From: an uncultured Lachnospiraceae bacterium
Lineage (GTDB): Bacteria > Bacillota > Clostridia > Lachnospirales > Lachnospiraceae
NCBI GenBank assembly: GCA_900314085.1
Contig: OMTX01000189.1
Span: 1-50,036, forward strand
Length of the DNA stretch: 50,036 nt
Reading direction: 5' to 3'
The position numbers and the translations under genes are program-made. The notes beneath the pieces were generated by a model that was not told where the DNA came from, made no database searches, and saw only the letters and a program-made list of their open reading frames with translations. This document shows, piece after piece, positions 40,925 to 48,985 of the stretch (its first letter is position 1; every line of letters starts with the position of its first letter).

Positions 40925-41200
40925 TTACGACTTCGCGTTCCAGGATTCACCTGCAATGTACTCGCGCAGGAGTTCCTCGACAAGCTCGTCTCGCTCGACC
41001 TTCATAATGAGGGAGCGGGCGTTGTTGTGGCTCGTGATGAAGGTGGGATCGCCGGACATGATGTAGCCGACAATCTGGTTCACGGGGTTGTAGCCCTTCT
41101 CCGTCAGGGCGTCGTATACGGTATGGATGATTTCCTTGACGCCGACGGAATTCTCGGATTCCACCTTGAAGTATTGGGTATTCGAAAGATCACCGTTCAT
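40925..41200 (-). CDS. ireB: IreB family regulatory phosphoprotein
   Basis: A 91-residue protein matching IreB end to end: YFKVESENSVGVKEIIHTVYDALTEKGYNPVNQIVGYIMSGDPTFITSHNNARSLI. IreB is a substrate of the PASTA kinase IreK and tunes cell-wall antibiotic tolerance in enterococci. The gene opens the ireB-ruvX-DUF1292-rnjA group and has its own promoter just after the mtaB stop. Confidence 0.97.
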   Translation of the reverse strand: MNGDLSNTQYFKVESENSVGVKEIIHTVYDALTEKGYNPVNQIVGYIMSGDPTFITSHNNARSLIMKVERDELVEELLREYIAGESWNAKS

Positions 41201-41238
41201 AGCTTTCCCTCTGTCAAAACACGTAATAAGTCATTGTC

Positions 41239-41267
41239 ATTATACTGGACTTGCGGGAAGAAGGCAA
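41239..41267 (-). promoter_or_regulatory. promoter of ireB
   Basis: On the minus strand TTGCCT (plus 41262-41267) and a perfect TATAAT (plus 41239-41244) are 17 bp apart, beginning 7 bp before the mtaB stop end and about 40 bp before the ireB ATG. Confidence 0.75.
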
Positions 41268-41273
41268 GCCGCT

Positions 41274-42665
41274 TCAGTTCAGGACCGTTTCTCCCCACAC
41301 CGTATCATCATCATCGATGCCGGTCACCGCAACAGGGATTTCCGTGCCGATGAGATGCGCTCTCCCTCCGTCAATGGAATTTCGGGTGCGGCAGGCAGCA
41401 GCCTCGTCCACGAGAACCCGCAGGTAATTCATGCTGTAACCGCTTACATACGGCTTCCCGTCTATCGTCTCCTCCTGCTCGAAGAGGACGCGGACTTCTT
41501 TTCCGATGAAGCTCTCCATGTAGGCTTTCTTCGCGCTCTTCTGCTGTGAAATCAACCGGTTCACCCGCCCGGCCTTCACGGCCTTCGAAAGCTGGCCGGG
41601 CATTTTCGCCGCACGCGTTCCCTCCCGCGAAGAAAAAGGAAAGACGTGGATTTCATAGAAACCGATGCGCTGCGCAAAGGCAAGCGTCTCTTCAAACTCT
41701 TCTTCCGTCTCACCCGGAAAGCCGCAGATGATGTCCGTCGTAATGGCCGGATTGTCGAAATACTTTCGCAGGTAACCGACCGAGGCGGCAAACTCTTCTG
41801 TCGTATAGTGGCGGTTCATGCGGGCGAGCACCGTATCCGAGCCCGACTGGAGCGACATATGGAAATGGGGGCAGAGTTCTTTTTTCGAAGATAATCTTTT
41901 TGCGAAGTCCTCTGTCACCGTCACGGGTTCCAATGACCCGATCCGTACCCGCTCAATTCCCGGCACGTCACAGAGCTGCTCAAGAAGATCCGTGATGTCC
42001 GCCCCGTCGTCCGCCCCTTTGAAGGAACCGATATGGATGCCCGTCACAACAAGTTCCGTCAGGCCGCGTTTTGCAAGTGCTTCCGCTTCCTTCAGGATGT
42101 CCGCTGTTGCCCTTGACCGCGACCGGCCCCGGGCATAGGGGATCAGGCAGTAGGAACAGAAGCGGTCACAGCCGTCCTGAATCTTCAGGAAGCCGGAGGT
42201 CCGGTTCAGAGAATCAGCATCTTCAGATGGTGCTCCCATCTCTTCAAAGGAAAGGCCCCGCTCGTTGATGTCAATGATGTCCTCTACTGCCGTTCTGCCG
42301 GAAAGGAAGTCCTCGATTTTCTGCGGAAGGGCCGTCTTTTCATTGTTCCCGAGAAGGATATCCGCCCCGGTTTCGGCAAGGACCTTTTCCACGCCGTCCT
42401 TTGCCACGGCCGTCTGCACGAAACAGCCGGCCGCCACGACGACAGCCTCCGGATTTAAGCGCCGGGCCCGGTGCAGCATCTGCCGCGACTTCTGGTCGGC
42501 GACGGCCGTCACGGTGCAGGTATTGATGACGTATACATCCGCTTCTTCCGTGAAGGGAACGATCGCATAGCCTGCGTCGACAAGGGCCCGCTTCATCCGC
42601 TCCGTTTCGTATTCATTTACCTTGCAGCCGAGATTGTGCAGGGCCGCCGTTTTTTTATTCATCAT
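41274..42665 (-). CDS. mtaB: tRNA t6A37 methylthiotransferase MtaB
   Basis: A radical-SAM methylthiotransferase that adds a methylthio group to t6A37 of tRNA. The N-terminal domain has three cluster cysteines (LGCKVNEYETE, VINTCTVTAVAD, VVAAGCFVQ), the radical SAM motif is CDRFCSYC, and a C-terminal TRAM-type domain ends the 463 residues. In many Firmicutes mtaB follows prmA-rsmE; here those genes are a few kb away on the same strand with other genes between. Confidence 0.96.
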   Translation of the reverse strand: MMNKKTAALHNLGCKVNEYETERMKRALVDAGYAIVPFTEEADVYVINTCTVTAVADQKSRQMLHRARRLNPEAVVVAAGCFVQTAVAKDGVEKVLAETGADILLGNNEKTALPQKIEDFLSGRTAVEDIIDINERGLSFEEMGAPSEDADSLNRTSGFLKIQDGCDRFCSYCLIPYARGRSRSRATADILKEAEALAKRGLTELVVTGIHIGSFKGADDGADITDLLEQLCDVPGIERVRIGSLEPVTVTEDFAKRLSSKKELCPHFHMSLQSGSDTVLARMNRHYTTEEFAASVGYLRKYFDNPAITTDIICGFPGETEEEFEETLAFAQRIGFYEIHVFPFSSREGTRAAKMPGQLSKAVKAGRVNRLISQQKSAKKAYMESFIGKEVRVLFEQEETIDGKPYVSGYSMNYLRVLVDEAAACRTRNSIDGGRAHLIGTEIPVAVTGIDDDDTVWGETVLN

Positions 42666-42715
42666 AAATCTCTGTCAAATGTTGATAAAAGATAGGTCAA
42701 ATCTTGCCTTGTGAT

Positions 42716-42743
42716 TGACTTTTTGAAGCGTTTGAAATAAGAT
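42716..42743 (+). promoter_or_regulatory. promoter of the HPr-like gene
   Basis: TTGACT (42716-42721) and TAAGAT (42738-42743) with a 16-bp spacer, about 90 bp before the ATG. It is divergent from mtaB. Confidence 0.65.
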
Positions 42744-42835
42744 GGCATCGTAAGTTCGGGGAAACAAATTTGACCGGCGAAAGGGAAAAATTCTTCCGCG
42801 GCCAAAGCACAATTTTTGATTGGGAGGTATTCCAA

Positions 42836-43063
42836 ATGAAAAAAGTTTCTATTTCACTGAATTCCATTGACAAGGTCAAGAGCTTCGTCAACACCATCAC
42901 GAAGTTTGATTCCGACTTCGACCTCATCTCCGGCCGCTACGTGATCGACGCCAAGTCCATCATGGGCATCTTCTCCCTGGATCTTTCCCAGCCCATCGAG
43001 CTGACGATCCACGCTGATGACGACGCAGCCATCCTCGAGGCCATCAAGCCTTACCTCGTTTGA
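42836..43063 (+). CDS. HPr-like protein lacking the phosphorylatable histidine
   Basis: Start at MKKVSISLNSIDKVKSF, 8 nt after GGGAGG; the frame opens earlier but without a ribosome site. The 75 residues follow the HPr fold pattern: S41 in KSIMGIFSLDL matches the regulatory Ser46 region, and the C-terminus ends in a helix (AAILEAIKPYLV). The active-site His15 with its GLHARPA loop is absent (NSIDKVK instead). It therefore cannot pass phosphate in the PTS but could act as a Crh-like regulator. Only plus-strand gene; own promoter and strong terminator, so monocistronic. Confidence 0.9.
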   Translation: MKKVSISLNSIDKVKSFVNTITKFDSDFDLISGRYVIDAKSIMGIFSLDLSQPIELTIHADDDAAILEAIKPYLV

Positions 43064-43085
43064 TCGACACGATTTCAAACGCACG

Positions 43086-43119
43086 GACCCGCAGGGAAAA
43101 ACCTTGCGGGTCTTTTTTT
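43086..43119 (+). terminator. intrinsic terminator of the HPr-like gene
   Basis: Stem GACCCGCAGG (43086-43095) with CCTTGCGGGTC (43102-43112), short A-rich loop, then seven T. It begins 22 bp after the stop. The 43123-43274 stretch after it holds no gene I can support. Confidence 0.93.
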
Positions 43120-43274
43120 CGCAACCAAAGTATTATGTGCCATAATCCAGAGTTTGGCAAGTGGGCACAATTGTGGGCAAAACCAGTCAATGAAATGAAA
43201 CTGCGCCGCGTCTGAATACTCCGCATAAATACATCAGTAGTATTGATTCGTCATATCTGTTCGAAAGTCGATTT

Positions 43275-44507
43275 TTACAAATATTCAATCGGCAATGCCA
43301 ACAGGTTCTCTCTCAGATATATTTTCTTCTCCACCCGGCAAAGAATGATTCCCATTCCTCTCTTCCGTTCCGGGATCTTGTCGAGGACAGGATTAGCCGC
43401 TGCCATATCGGCCTTGGGATTGGCGGAAAGCTTGATCTCAACGGGATACAGAATTCCGTCTTCCTCAATGATGAGGTCGATTTCATTTTCTCCCTGCGGA
43501 TTTCTGTCCTTTCCGCGATAGTAGAAAATATTGAAGCGGTAATCCATTCCCTCATTGGTGTAGGACTTCAGGATTTCCGACACGACGAAGGTTTCAAACA
43601 TATTTCCTGCAACCGCCGAATTTTTCAGGGCATCAGCGGAAATCCACCGCGTCAGGTAGCAAGCCAGGCCGGTATCCCGGAAATAGAGCTTCGGAGTCTT
43701 GATTGCCCGGTTCAAAGCCCCTGAACTGTAGGGCTGCAGAATGTAAACAATCCCGGTCCGTTCCAGAATGGATATCCAGTTCTTGATTGTGGGTTCGCTC
43801 ACGCCCACGTCACTGGCGATATTTGCATAGTTCAGAAGTTCTCCGGTCCGTGCGGCAACGGCCGTCAGGAACTTCGTAAATGTCAGGCTGTCCGCGTCGA
43901 TCAGCTCATTGATATCGCGTTCCAGATAGGTGGTGACGTAGGAGGAATAGAAGTCCTGCCAGTCCCGATCCACATCATACAGCTCCGGATAGGATCCTTT
44001 ATGAATAATATTCCAAAGGTCCGTATACTGCGTGATTTTCTTTTCCCGTGCCGCCAGATATTTTTCCGTCGGCACAAAATGCCGGTTGAAGTCAATTCCA
44101 TTGATTTCACGTAAAGAAAGCCCCGTCAATTCCATGACGGACACCCGTCCGGCCAGCGACTCACTCATTCCCTTCCTCAGAGCCAGGCTCTGTGATCTTG
44201 AAAGGATAAACTGCCCGCGTTCGTCCGAATCATCCACCTTTTGCTTGATAGTTTCCAGAACACTGTCTTCCTTCTGCACTTCATCGATGAAGAGGGGGCA
44301 GGGATTGTTCATAAAGAATAATTTCGGATCCTCGTGCGCCTGCAGCCATGTCAGCCGGTCATCAAAGTTCGCCCGGTTGTAGTCCGAAAACACATGCTTG
44401 ATCAGAGTGGATTTTCCCACCTGCCGGGCGCCGGACAGAAGCAGGCACTTGCTGGTGGCCACCCGCTTTATCAGTACAGATGATATGGCGCGTTCAATGT
44501 AAGACAT
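43275..44507 (-). CDS. AAA ATPase with DUF4143 domain
   Basis: A 410-residue protein: Walker A LSGARQVGKST near residues 24-34, PLFIDEVQKEDSVLE (Walker B region), sensor-type QFILSRSQSLALRKGMSESLAGRVSVMELTGLSLRE, then the DUF4143 part (DVGVSEPTIKNWISILERTGIVYIL, TPKLYFRDTGLACYL, EIDLIIEEDGILYPVEIKLS) ending in a nuclease-like EIDLI/EIK pattern. Such ATPases are common accessory genes of unknown function. It has its own promoter and a possible operator and interrupts the housekeeping order. Confidence 0.93.
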   Translation of the reverse strand: MSYIERAISSVLIKRVATSKCLLLSGARQVGKSTLIKHVFSDYNRANFDDRLTWLQAHEDPKLFFMNNPCPLFIDEVQKEDSVLETIKQKVDDSDERGQFILSRSQSLALRKGMSESLAGRVSVMELTGLSLREINGIDFNRHFVPTEKYLAAREKKITQYTDLWNIIHKGSYPELYDVDRDWQDFYSSYVTTYLERDINELIDADSLTFTKFLTAVAARTGELLNYANIASDVGVSEPTIKNWISILERTGIVYILQPYSSGALNRAIKTPKLYFRDTGLACYLTRWISADALKNSAVAGNMFETFVVSEILKSYTNEGMDYRFNIFYYRGKDRNPQGENEIDLIIEEDGILYPVEIKLSANPKADMAAANPVLDKIPERKRGMGIILCRVEKKIYLRENLLALPIEYL

Positions 44508-44524
44508 ACGGCTCTCTTCATATT

Positions 44525-44574
44525 GGCTAATCTAAAATCCAATTTTATTATAGTCGCGCCGGGATTTTTTGCAA
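44525..44574 (-). promoter_or_regulatory. promoter and candidate operator of the DUF4143 gene
   Basis: On the minus strand TTGCAA (plus 44569-44574) and a perfect TATAAT (plus 44547-44552) are 16 bp apart. Just downstream lies TGGCTAATCTAAA (plus 44524-44536) within a TTGG...CCAA frame. The same 13-mer forms both arms of the thiI terminator 110 bp away. Confidence 0.65.
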
Positions 44575-44642
44575 GATTTCACAGATCAGTGAACGCATTA
44601 GTTTTTTATGAATTATATTTCATTGAAGTATGTTTCATAAAA

Positions 44643-44681
44643 ATATGGCTAATCTAAAGTCACGCTTTAGATTAGCCATAT
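44643..44681 (-). terminator. intrinsic terminator of thiI
   Basis: A perfect 17-bp inverted repeat (44643-44659 and 44665-44681) with a five-base loop, followed on the minus strand by TTTTT. It starts 4 bp after the thiI stop. Arms contain the TGGCTAATCTAAA word also found at the DUF4143 promoter. Confidence 0.85.
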
Positions 44682-44685
44682 ATAT

Positions 44686-45867
44686 TCATTCCACTTCCAC
44701 CACTTCCGCCGTGTCAATCGCCGTCTGATACAGCTCTTCGATCTGCCCGACCAAGGCGCGTTCGTCAGCTTCTATGATGTCGAGCTTGGGCTTCGTCACC
44801 GGGTGCTTGGCAACGAAGATCGTGCAGCAGTCCTGGTAGGGAAGGATGCTTGTCTCATATGTACCGATCTTTAGGGATTCGTCGATGATTTCCTGCTTGT
44901 CCCAGGCGATGAGGGGACGGTAGACAGGGAGCTTTGTCACAGCCGCATCCGTGCAGGCAAGCGACTGCATGGTTTGCGATGCCACCTGCCCGATCGACTC
45001 GCCGGTGACGAGCCCCATGTCGCCGTCCTCGAGGGCGAAGTGCTCCGCAATCTTCATCATGTAGCGGCGCATGATGATGGTCAGCTCATCGTGGGGACAG
45101 CAGTCCAGGATCTTCATCTGGATATCCGTGAAGTTTACGATGTGCAGGCGGATGGGGCCTGTGTATTTCGATATTATTCTTGCGAGATCCACGACCTTGT
45201 TTTTCGCCCGCTCGGACGTATAGGGCGGGGCGTGGAAGTAGACTGCGTCAATCGTGACGCCGCGCCTGGCGACCCGGTAGCCCGCGACAGGGGAATCGAT
45301 GCCGCCGGACAAAAGGAGCATGGCGCGTCCCGAAGTGCCGAGGGGCAGGCCACCGAGACCCTCATAGACCTTGGAATAGAGGGAAATCTTCTCACGGATT
45401 TCCACGTGGATGATGACGTCGGGATTGTGGACGTCTACCTTGAGGTCAGGAAATGCGTCGAGGATGTCACCGCCCAGGTCCGCCGCAAGCTCCATGGAGT
45501 CCTTGGGATAGTCCTTTCGTCCCCGCCGGCAGGCCACCTTGAAGGTGAAGTCCTTTTTGTCGTATTCTTTTTCAATGAAGTCGATGACCTTCTTCGAAAG
45601 GTCCTCGTATCCATTGTCCTCGAGCAATACCACCGGGCAGATCTGCACAAGGCCGAAGACGGATTTCACGGCATCGAGGGTGTTCTCGTAATCAAACTCC
45701 CCTTCCGCCTCTACGTAGATGCGGCCGTTGGGCCGGGTGACACTGAACTTCCCGTCCACGCGCCTTAAGGCCCGCTCTACGTCCCGCACCAGGGCCTCCT
45801 CGAAGAGGTAGCGGTTCTTCCCCTTGACGCCGATCTCGCCGTATTTCAAAAGAAATGCATGATACAT
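44686..45867 (-). CDS. thiI: tRNA 4-thiouridine synthase ThiI
   Basis: ThiI adenylates U8 of tRNA and adds sulfur, and serves thiazole synthesis. The 393 residues hold a THUMP domain in the N-terminal half and the PP-loop LLLSGGIDSPVAGYRVARRG, then YFHAPPYTSERA and ESIGQVASQTMQSL. There is no C-terminal rhodanese domain, normal in Firmicutes. The partner cysteine desulfurase lies upstream. Confidence 0.97.
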   Translation of the reverse strand: MYHAFLLKYGEIGVKGKNRYLFEEALVRDVERALRRVDGKFSVTRPNGRIYVEAEGEFDYENTLDAVKSVFGLVQICPVVLLEDNGYEDLSKKVIDFIEKEYDKKDFTFKVACRRGRKDYPKDSMELAADLGGDILDAFPDLKVDVHNPDVIIHVEIREKISLYSKVYEGLGGLPLGTSGRAMLLLSGGIDSPVAGYRVARRGVTIDAVYFHAPPYTSERAKNKVVDLARIISKYTGPIRLHIVNFTDIQMKILDCCPHDELTIIMRRYMMKIAEHFALEDGDMGLVTGESIGQVASQTMQSLACTDAAVTKLPVYRPLIAWDKQEIIDESLKIGTYETSILPYQDCCTIFVAKHPVTKPKLDIIEADERALVGQIEELYQTAIDTAEVVEVE

Positions 45868-45944
45868 GGTTTTCTCCGGGCTGCTGGAGTGCAGCCTTTT
45901 TCATAATCAAAGTGCTATTAATCCAGGAACTGTATCAGTGTGTA

Positions 45945-46004
45945 AAAAATATGCACTGTTGCATATTTTTGCAGGAAAAATATACACGCATGCATATTTT
46001 TTCC
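45945..46004. repeat. two adjacent AT-rich palindromes between the cysteine desulfurase gene and thiI
   Basis: AAAAATATGCA/TGCATATTTTT (45945-45955 and 45960-45970, loop CTGT) is perfect; GGAAAAATAT/ATATTTTTTCC (45974-45983 and 45994-46004) lies 3 bp away. The shared half-site is AAAAATATGCA. They may be a tandem operator for thiI or AT-rich terminators of the upstream gene. Confidence 0.7.
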
Positions 46005-46066
46005 AAATGTTCACGTTTACCGCATAGCCGTTCCGGATCTTCGCGGATCTCATGGACAGCCACTAC

Positions 46067-47251
46067 TCAATACCTTCTGTATTTCTGCAGTGTGGGTATG
46101 AGCTCCTTCATAGCCTCTGCTGCCGCCAGCAGCTCCTCCTCCGTCGTGAAGACCGACATGGAAAAGCGGACCGTCGCGTCAAGGAGGTCCGTGGGAAGGC
46201 CGATGGCCTTCAGTGTCCGGCTGATGGAGGGGCGGTTCGAAGAGCAGGCAGATCCTGCGCTGACGTAGATTCCCTTTTCTTCGAGGGCATGAAGCAGGAC
46301 TTCCGCCCGGACATTCTGTACACTGACGCTCACGATATAAGGGGCGACGAGATCTTCTTCCGCCGGATCCTTGACCCCGTCGTACGCTGTCTCCGGCCCG
46401 TTTACGGACACACCGTCGATTGTTGAAATCGCGTCAACGAAGGTCTTCCGCAGCTGCCCAAATTTCTCTAAGTGTTTCTCCTTCGTGATGAAGGAAACGG
46501 CCTCGCCGAGTCCGGCAATGGCCGGCACGTTCTCCGTTCCCGACCGGAGTGCCCCTTCCTGTCCGCCGCCGAAGATCAGGGGGCGCACCCGGACACCGTC
46601 CCGCACATAGAGAAAACCGGATCCCTTCGGCCCGTGAATCTTGTGACCGGAAACAGACAGGAGGTCGATGCCCGCCTTGCCCGGATTGATCGGGATTTTC
46701 CCGTAGGACTGAATCGCGTCCACATGGAAAATCGTCTTCGGATTCTTTTCGTGGACGATCTTTGCCGCGGCCTCAACGGGCTCCACGGTGCCGATTTCAT
46801 TGTTCACCTGCATGATGGAAACAAGGACCGTGTCGTCGCGCATGGCATCAGCCAGCTCGCCTAAATCAATCCTACCCTTGCTGTCGACCTTTAGCCGCGT
46901 CACCTCGTACCCGTTCTGCTCGAGATAGGTCATGGGCATTTCAACGGCGGCGTGCTCGATCGACGTCGTAATCACATGCTTTCCGTTTCGCCGGTACATG
47001 TCGCAGGCACCCAAGATGGCGGTATTATTGGATTCCGAACCGCCGGAGGTGAAGCAGATTTCCTTTTCCTTCGCGTGCAGGGAGTCCGCTATGACCTTCC
47101 GCGTGTGCTTCAGATACTGCTCCGCATCAACGCCCTTGTTGTGCAGTGACGACGGATTACCGAAGTCCTCTGTCAGGACCTTTTCCATGACCTCCGCGGC
47201 GGCCGGCAGGCAGCGCGTCGTTGCGGAATTGTCGAGATATATTTCTTTCAT
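46067..47251 (-). CDS. cysteine desulfurase (NifS/IscS family)
   Basis: A PLP enzyme giving sulfur to ThiI or iron-sulfur clusters. The 394-residue sequence starts IYLDNSATTRCLPA and has SGGSESNNTAI, the PLP lysine in SVSGHKIHGPKGSGFLY, and the active Cys in VSAGSACSSNRPS. The close pairing with thiI suggests the tRNA thiolation role (NifZ-like). The ATG lies inside ATTAGTCATGAAA, one of the recurring AT-rich words, and has no clear ribosome site. Confidence 0.95.
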   Translation of the reverse strand: MKEIYLDNSATTRCLPAAAEVMEKVLTEDFGNPSSLHNKGVDAEQYLKHTRKVIADSLHAKEKEICFTSGGSESNNTAILGACDMYRRNGKHVITTSIEHAAVEMPMTYLEQNGYEVTRLKVDSKGRIDLGELADAMRDDTVLVSIMQVNNEIGTVEPVEAAAKIVHEKNPKTIFHVDAIQSYGKIPINPGKAGIDLLSVSGHKIHGPKGSGFLYVRDGVRVRPLIFGGGQEGALRSGTENVPAIAGLGEAVSFITKEKHLEKFGQLRKTFVDAISTIDGVSVNGPETAYDGVKDPAEEDLVAPYIVSVSVQNVRAEVLLHALEEKGIYVSAGSACSSNRPSISRTLKAIGLPTDLLDATVRFSMSVFTTEEELLAAAEAMKELIPTLQKYRRY

Positions 47252-47343
47252 GACTAATGTAAATCCCTATCTATCGTTCGGAGTCATACATGCCGCGCGT
47301 ATCGGACAAAACACAGTTCCGGTACGTAAGACACAGCCTCCTA

Positions 47344-48318
47344 TTATTTTTTGCAGACGATGGAAAACCACTCTCCGTCCGGCACCTCGTCAAGTACCGT
47401 AAATCCGGCCTTCTCCAGGGCTTCCTTTACATCTCCTTCCCGGAAATTTATGATGCCGGATGTGATGAAGATGCCGTCCTTTTTGATGGCCTTGTAGGCG
47501 TGCGGAGCCATAGGAATGATGATGTCCGCAAGAATATTCGCTGTCACAAGGTCGTATGCACTGTAGCCGACCCGGTCCTGAAGTTCCCGGTCTTCCGTCA
47601 GATTTCCGATGTAGACGTCGAAGTCCTCGCGGGACAGACTGTTCTTCTCCAGATTTTCATAGCAGGTGGGTGCGCAGTCCGGATCGATGTCCGTACCGAC
47701 GACGTGAGAAGCCCCGTAGAGCAGAGCCACGATGGCAAGAATGCCGGAACCCGTGCCGAGGTCGAGGACTTTGTCGCCCTCTTTCAGGTACTTCTGCAGG
47801 CCTTCAATACAGAGCCTCGTCGATTCATGCGCGCCTGTTCCGAAGGCAATGCCCGGGTCGATTTCGAGCTCATGCGTATGGGGGAGATCAGAAGCCGCCT
47901 CCTCCCACGAGGGGCGGATCAGAAGGTCGCCGATCGTGAAGGCGTGGAAGTAGTCTTTCCACTTGTCCCGCCAGTCCTTGTCATCGGAGGTCGTCACGGT
48001 AAGGGAGCACTTCCCGACCGGAATGCCCTCTCCGCTCTTCTCCTTCTCTTTGAGTTCCGCGAGAATTGCCCGGACCTTTTCCGCCAGTCCGTCCGCGTCC
48101 GTGTCCTCCGGCATGTAGAATTTCACGACAGAGGTTCCGTCGTCCGCCGGTGTATCGGGCTGCAGCTCCGGGAAGAAGCCGCCCTCCTTCTCGGAGTCGT
48201 CCACGAATTCATTGTCATCGAATTCCACGGAATCGATGCCGAGCCGGTCAGACAGCAGGAAGGCAATGACGTCCTCCGCCTCAACGGTCGTATCGATGGC
48301 AAAGCAATAGTATTTCAT
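47344..48318 (-). CDS. prmA: ribosomal protein L11 methyltransferase PrmA
   Basis: PrmA methylates lysines and the N-terminus of L11. The 324 residues show the N-terminal substrate domain and the SAM motif VLDLGTGSGILAIVALLYGASHVVGTDID, with IDPGIAFGTGAHESTRLC and LVTANILADII. It is normally right after dnaJ; here the YefM-YoeB module stands between. Confidence 0.97.
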   Translation of the reverse strand: MKYYCFAIDTTVEAEDVIAFLLSDRLGIDSVEFDDNEFVDDSEKEGGFFPELQPDTPADDGTSVVKFYMPEDTDADGLAEKVRAILAELKEKEKSGEGIPVGKCSLTVTTSDDKDWRDKWKDYFHAFTIGDLLIRPSWEEAASDLPHTHELEIDPGIAFGTGAHESTRLCIEGLQKYLKEGDKVLDLGTGSGILAIVALLYGASHVVGTDIDPDCAPTCYENLEKNSLSREDFDVYIGNLTEDRELQDRVGYSAYDLVTANILADIIIPMAPHAYKAIKKDGIFITSGIINFREGDVKEALEKAGFTVLDEVPDGEWFSIVCKK

Positions 48319-48331
48319 TATTCATAATCTC

Positions 48332-48595
48332 CTATGAATCACCGTAGTGATAACGGCAGGACAGAATGCCCACCGTTTCACCTTCTATGCAGTAAACAAG
48401 CCGGTCTTTCTCGTTGATGCGTCGGCTCCAGAACCCGGAAAGATCACCGGACAAGGGTTCGGGTTTTCCGATGCCGGCATTGCCATTGCGACAGATATCC
48501 TCAATCAACTGGTTGATGCGTTTCAATGTCTTTCGGTCTTCGGTCTGCCAGAAACAATAGTCCTTCCAGCCATTTTCCGTGAACTGCTTAATCAT
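48332..48595 (-). CDS. yoeB: YoeB toxin (Txe/YoeB family mRNA interferase)
   Basis: A ribosome-dependent mRNA-cleaving toxin. The 87-residue protein aligns end to end with E. coli YoeB: KPEPLSGDLSGFWSRRINEKDRLVY and CRYHY. Catalytic residues are in place: E46, R65, H83, Y84. It overlaps the antitoxin gene by 8 bp, the usual coupling. It should be active when freed. Confidence 0.96.
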   Translation of the reverse strand: MIKQFTENGWKDYCFWQTEDRKTLKRINQLIEDICRNGNAGIGKPEPLSGDLSGFWSRRINEKDRLVYCIEGETVGILSCRYHYGDS

Positions 48596-48848
48596 CTACT
48601 TCCACCAGCTCGTGGGCCTTTGCCTTCCCGGAAAGCAGCTGCTGCTTCGATTCCATCAGCCAGTCATAATTTGCCTTGTTTCCAAGCAGGTATACATTTT
48701 CCAAAAGATTATTGTATACTTCTTCGGACATCAGCACCACATTTCTGTTCTCTTTTCTCGTGATAAAAACGGGATCATAATTGTCCGTTGCCTTGTCCAT
48801 ATAGGTTTTCATATGGTCACGGAACTGGGTATAATTGACAGCAGTCAT
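48588..48848 (-). CDS. yefM: YefM antitoxin (Phd/YefM family)
   Basis: An 86-residue antitoxin: N-terminal DNA-binding part MTAVNYTQFRDHMKTYMDKATDNYDPVFITRK, then VVLMSEEVYNNLLENVYLLGN and a charged C-terminal toxin-binding tail. It neutralises YoeB and represses its own promoter. A promoter and a GTACAG/CTGTAC palindrome lie just upstream. Confidence 0.95.
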   Translation of the reverse strand: MTAVNYTQFRDHMKTYMDKATDNYDPVFITRKENRNVVLMSEEVYNNLLENVYLLGNKANYDWLMESKQQLLSGKAKAHELVEVDD

Positions 48849-48882
48849 AGCGAATACTCCTTAAAATCAGCCCCACAAAAAC

Positions 48883-48933
48883 GTACAGAAAACTGTACTT
48901 GACTAGTATATAGCCCTATATCCGACCTGTCAA
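48883..48933 (-). promoter_or_regulatory. promoter and operator of yefM-yoeB
   Basis: On the minus strand TTGACA (plus 48928-48933) and TATACT (plus 48905-48910) with a 17-bp spacer. Just downstream the palindrome GTACAG-AAAA-CTGTAC (48883-48898) fits the TGTACA-type site bound by YefM-YoeB in other bacteria. Confidence 0.85.
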
Positions 48934-48947
48934 TACAAGGCATGAAA

Positions 48948-48985
48948 AACCGCAGACCAATCGGCCTGCGGTTGATTTTTTAGGA
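48948..48985. terminator. bidirectional terminator after dnaJ
   Basis: AACCGCAG (48948-48955) and CTGCGGTT (48966-48973) form a perfect 8-bp stem, with T runs on both sides in the proper orientation (TTTTT on the minus strand, GATTTTTT on the plus strand). It separates dnaJ from the toxin-antitoxin promoter. Confidence 0.85.

Noticed and set aside
43044..43226. 60-codon minus-strand frame downstream of the HPr-like gene
   Set aside because: It spans the terminator of that gene and shows no conserved features.
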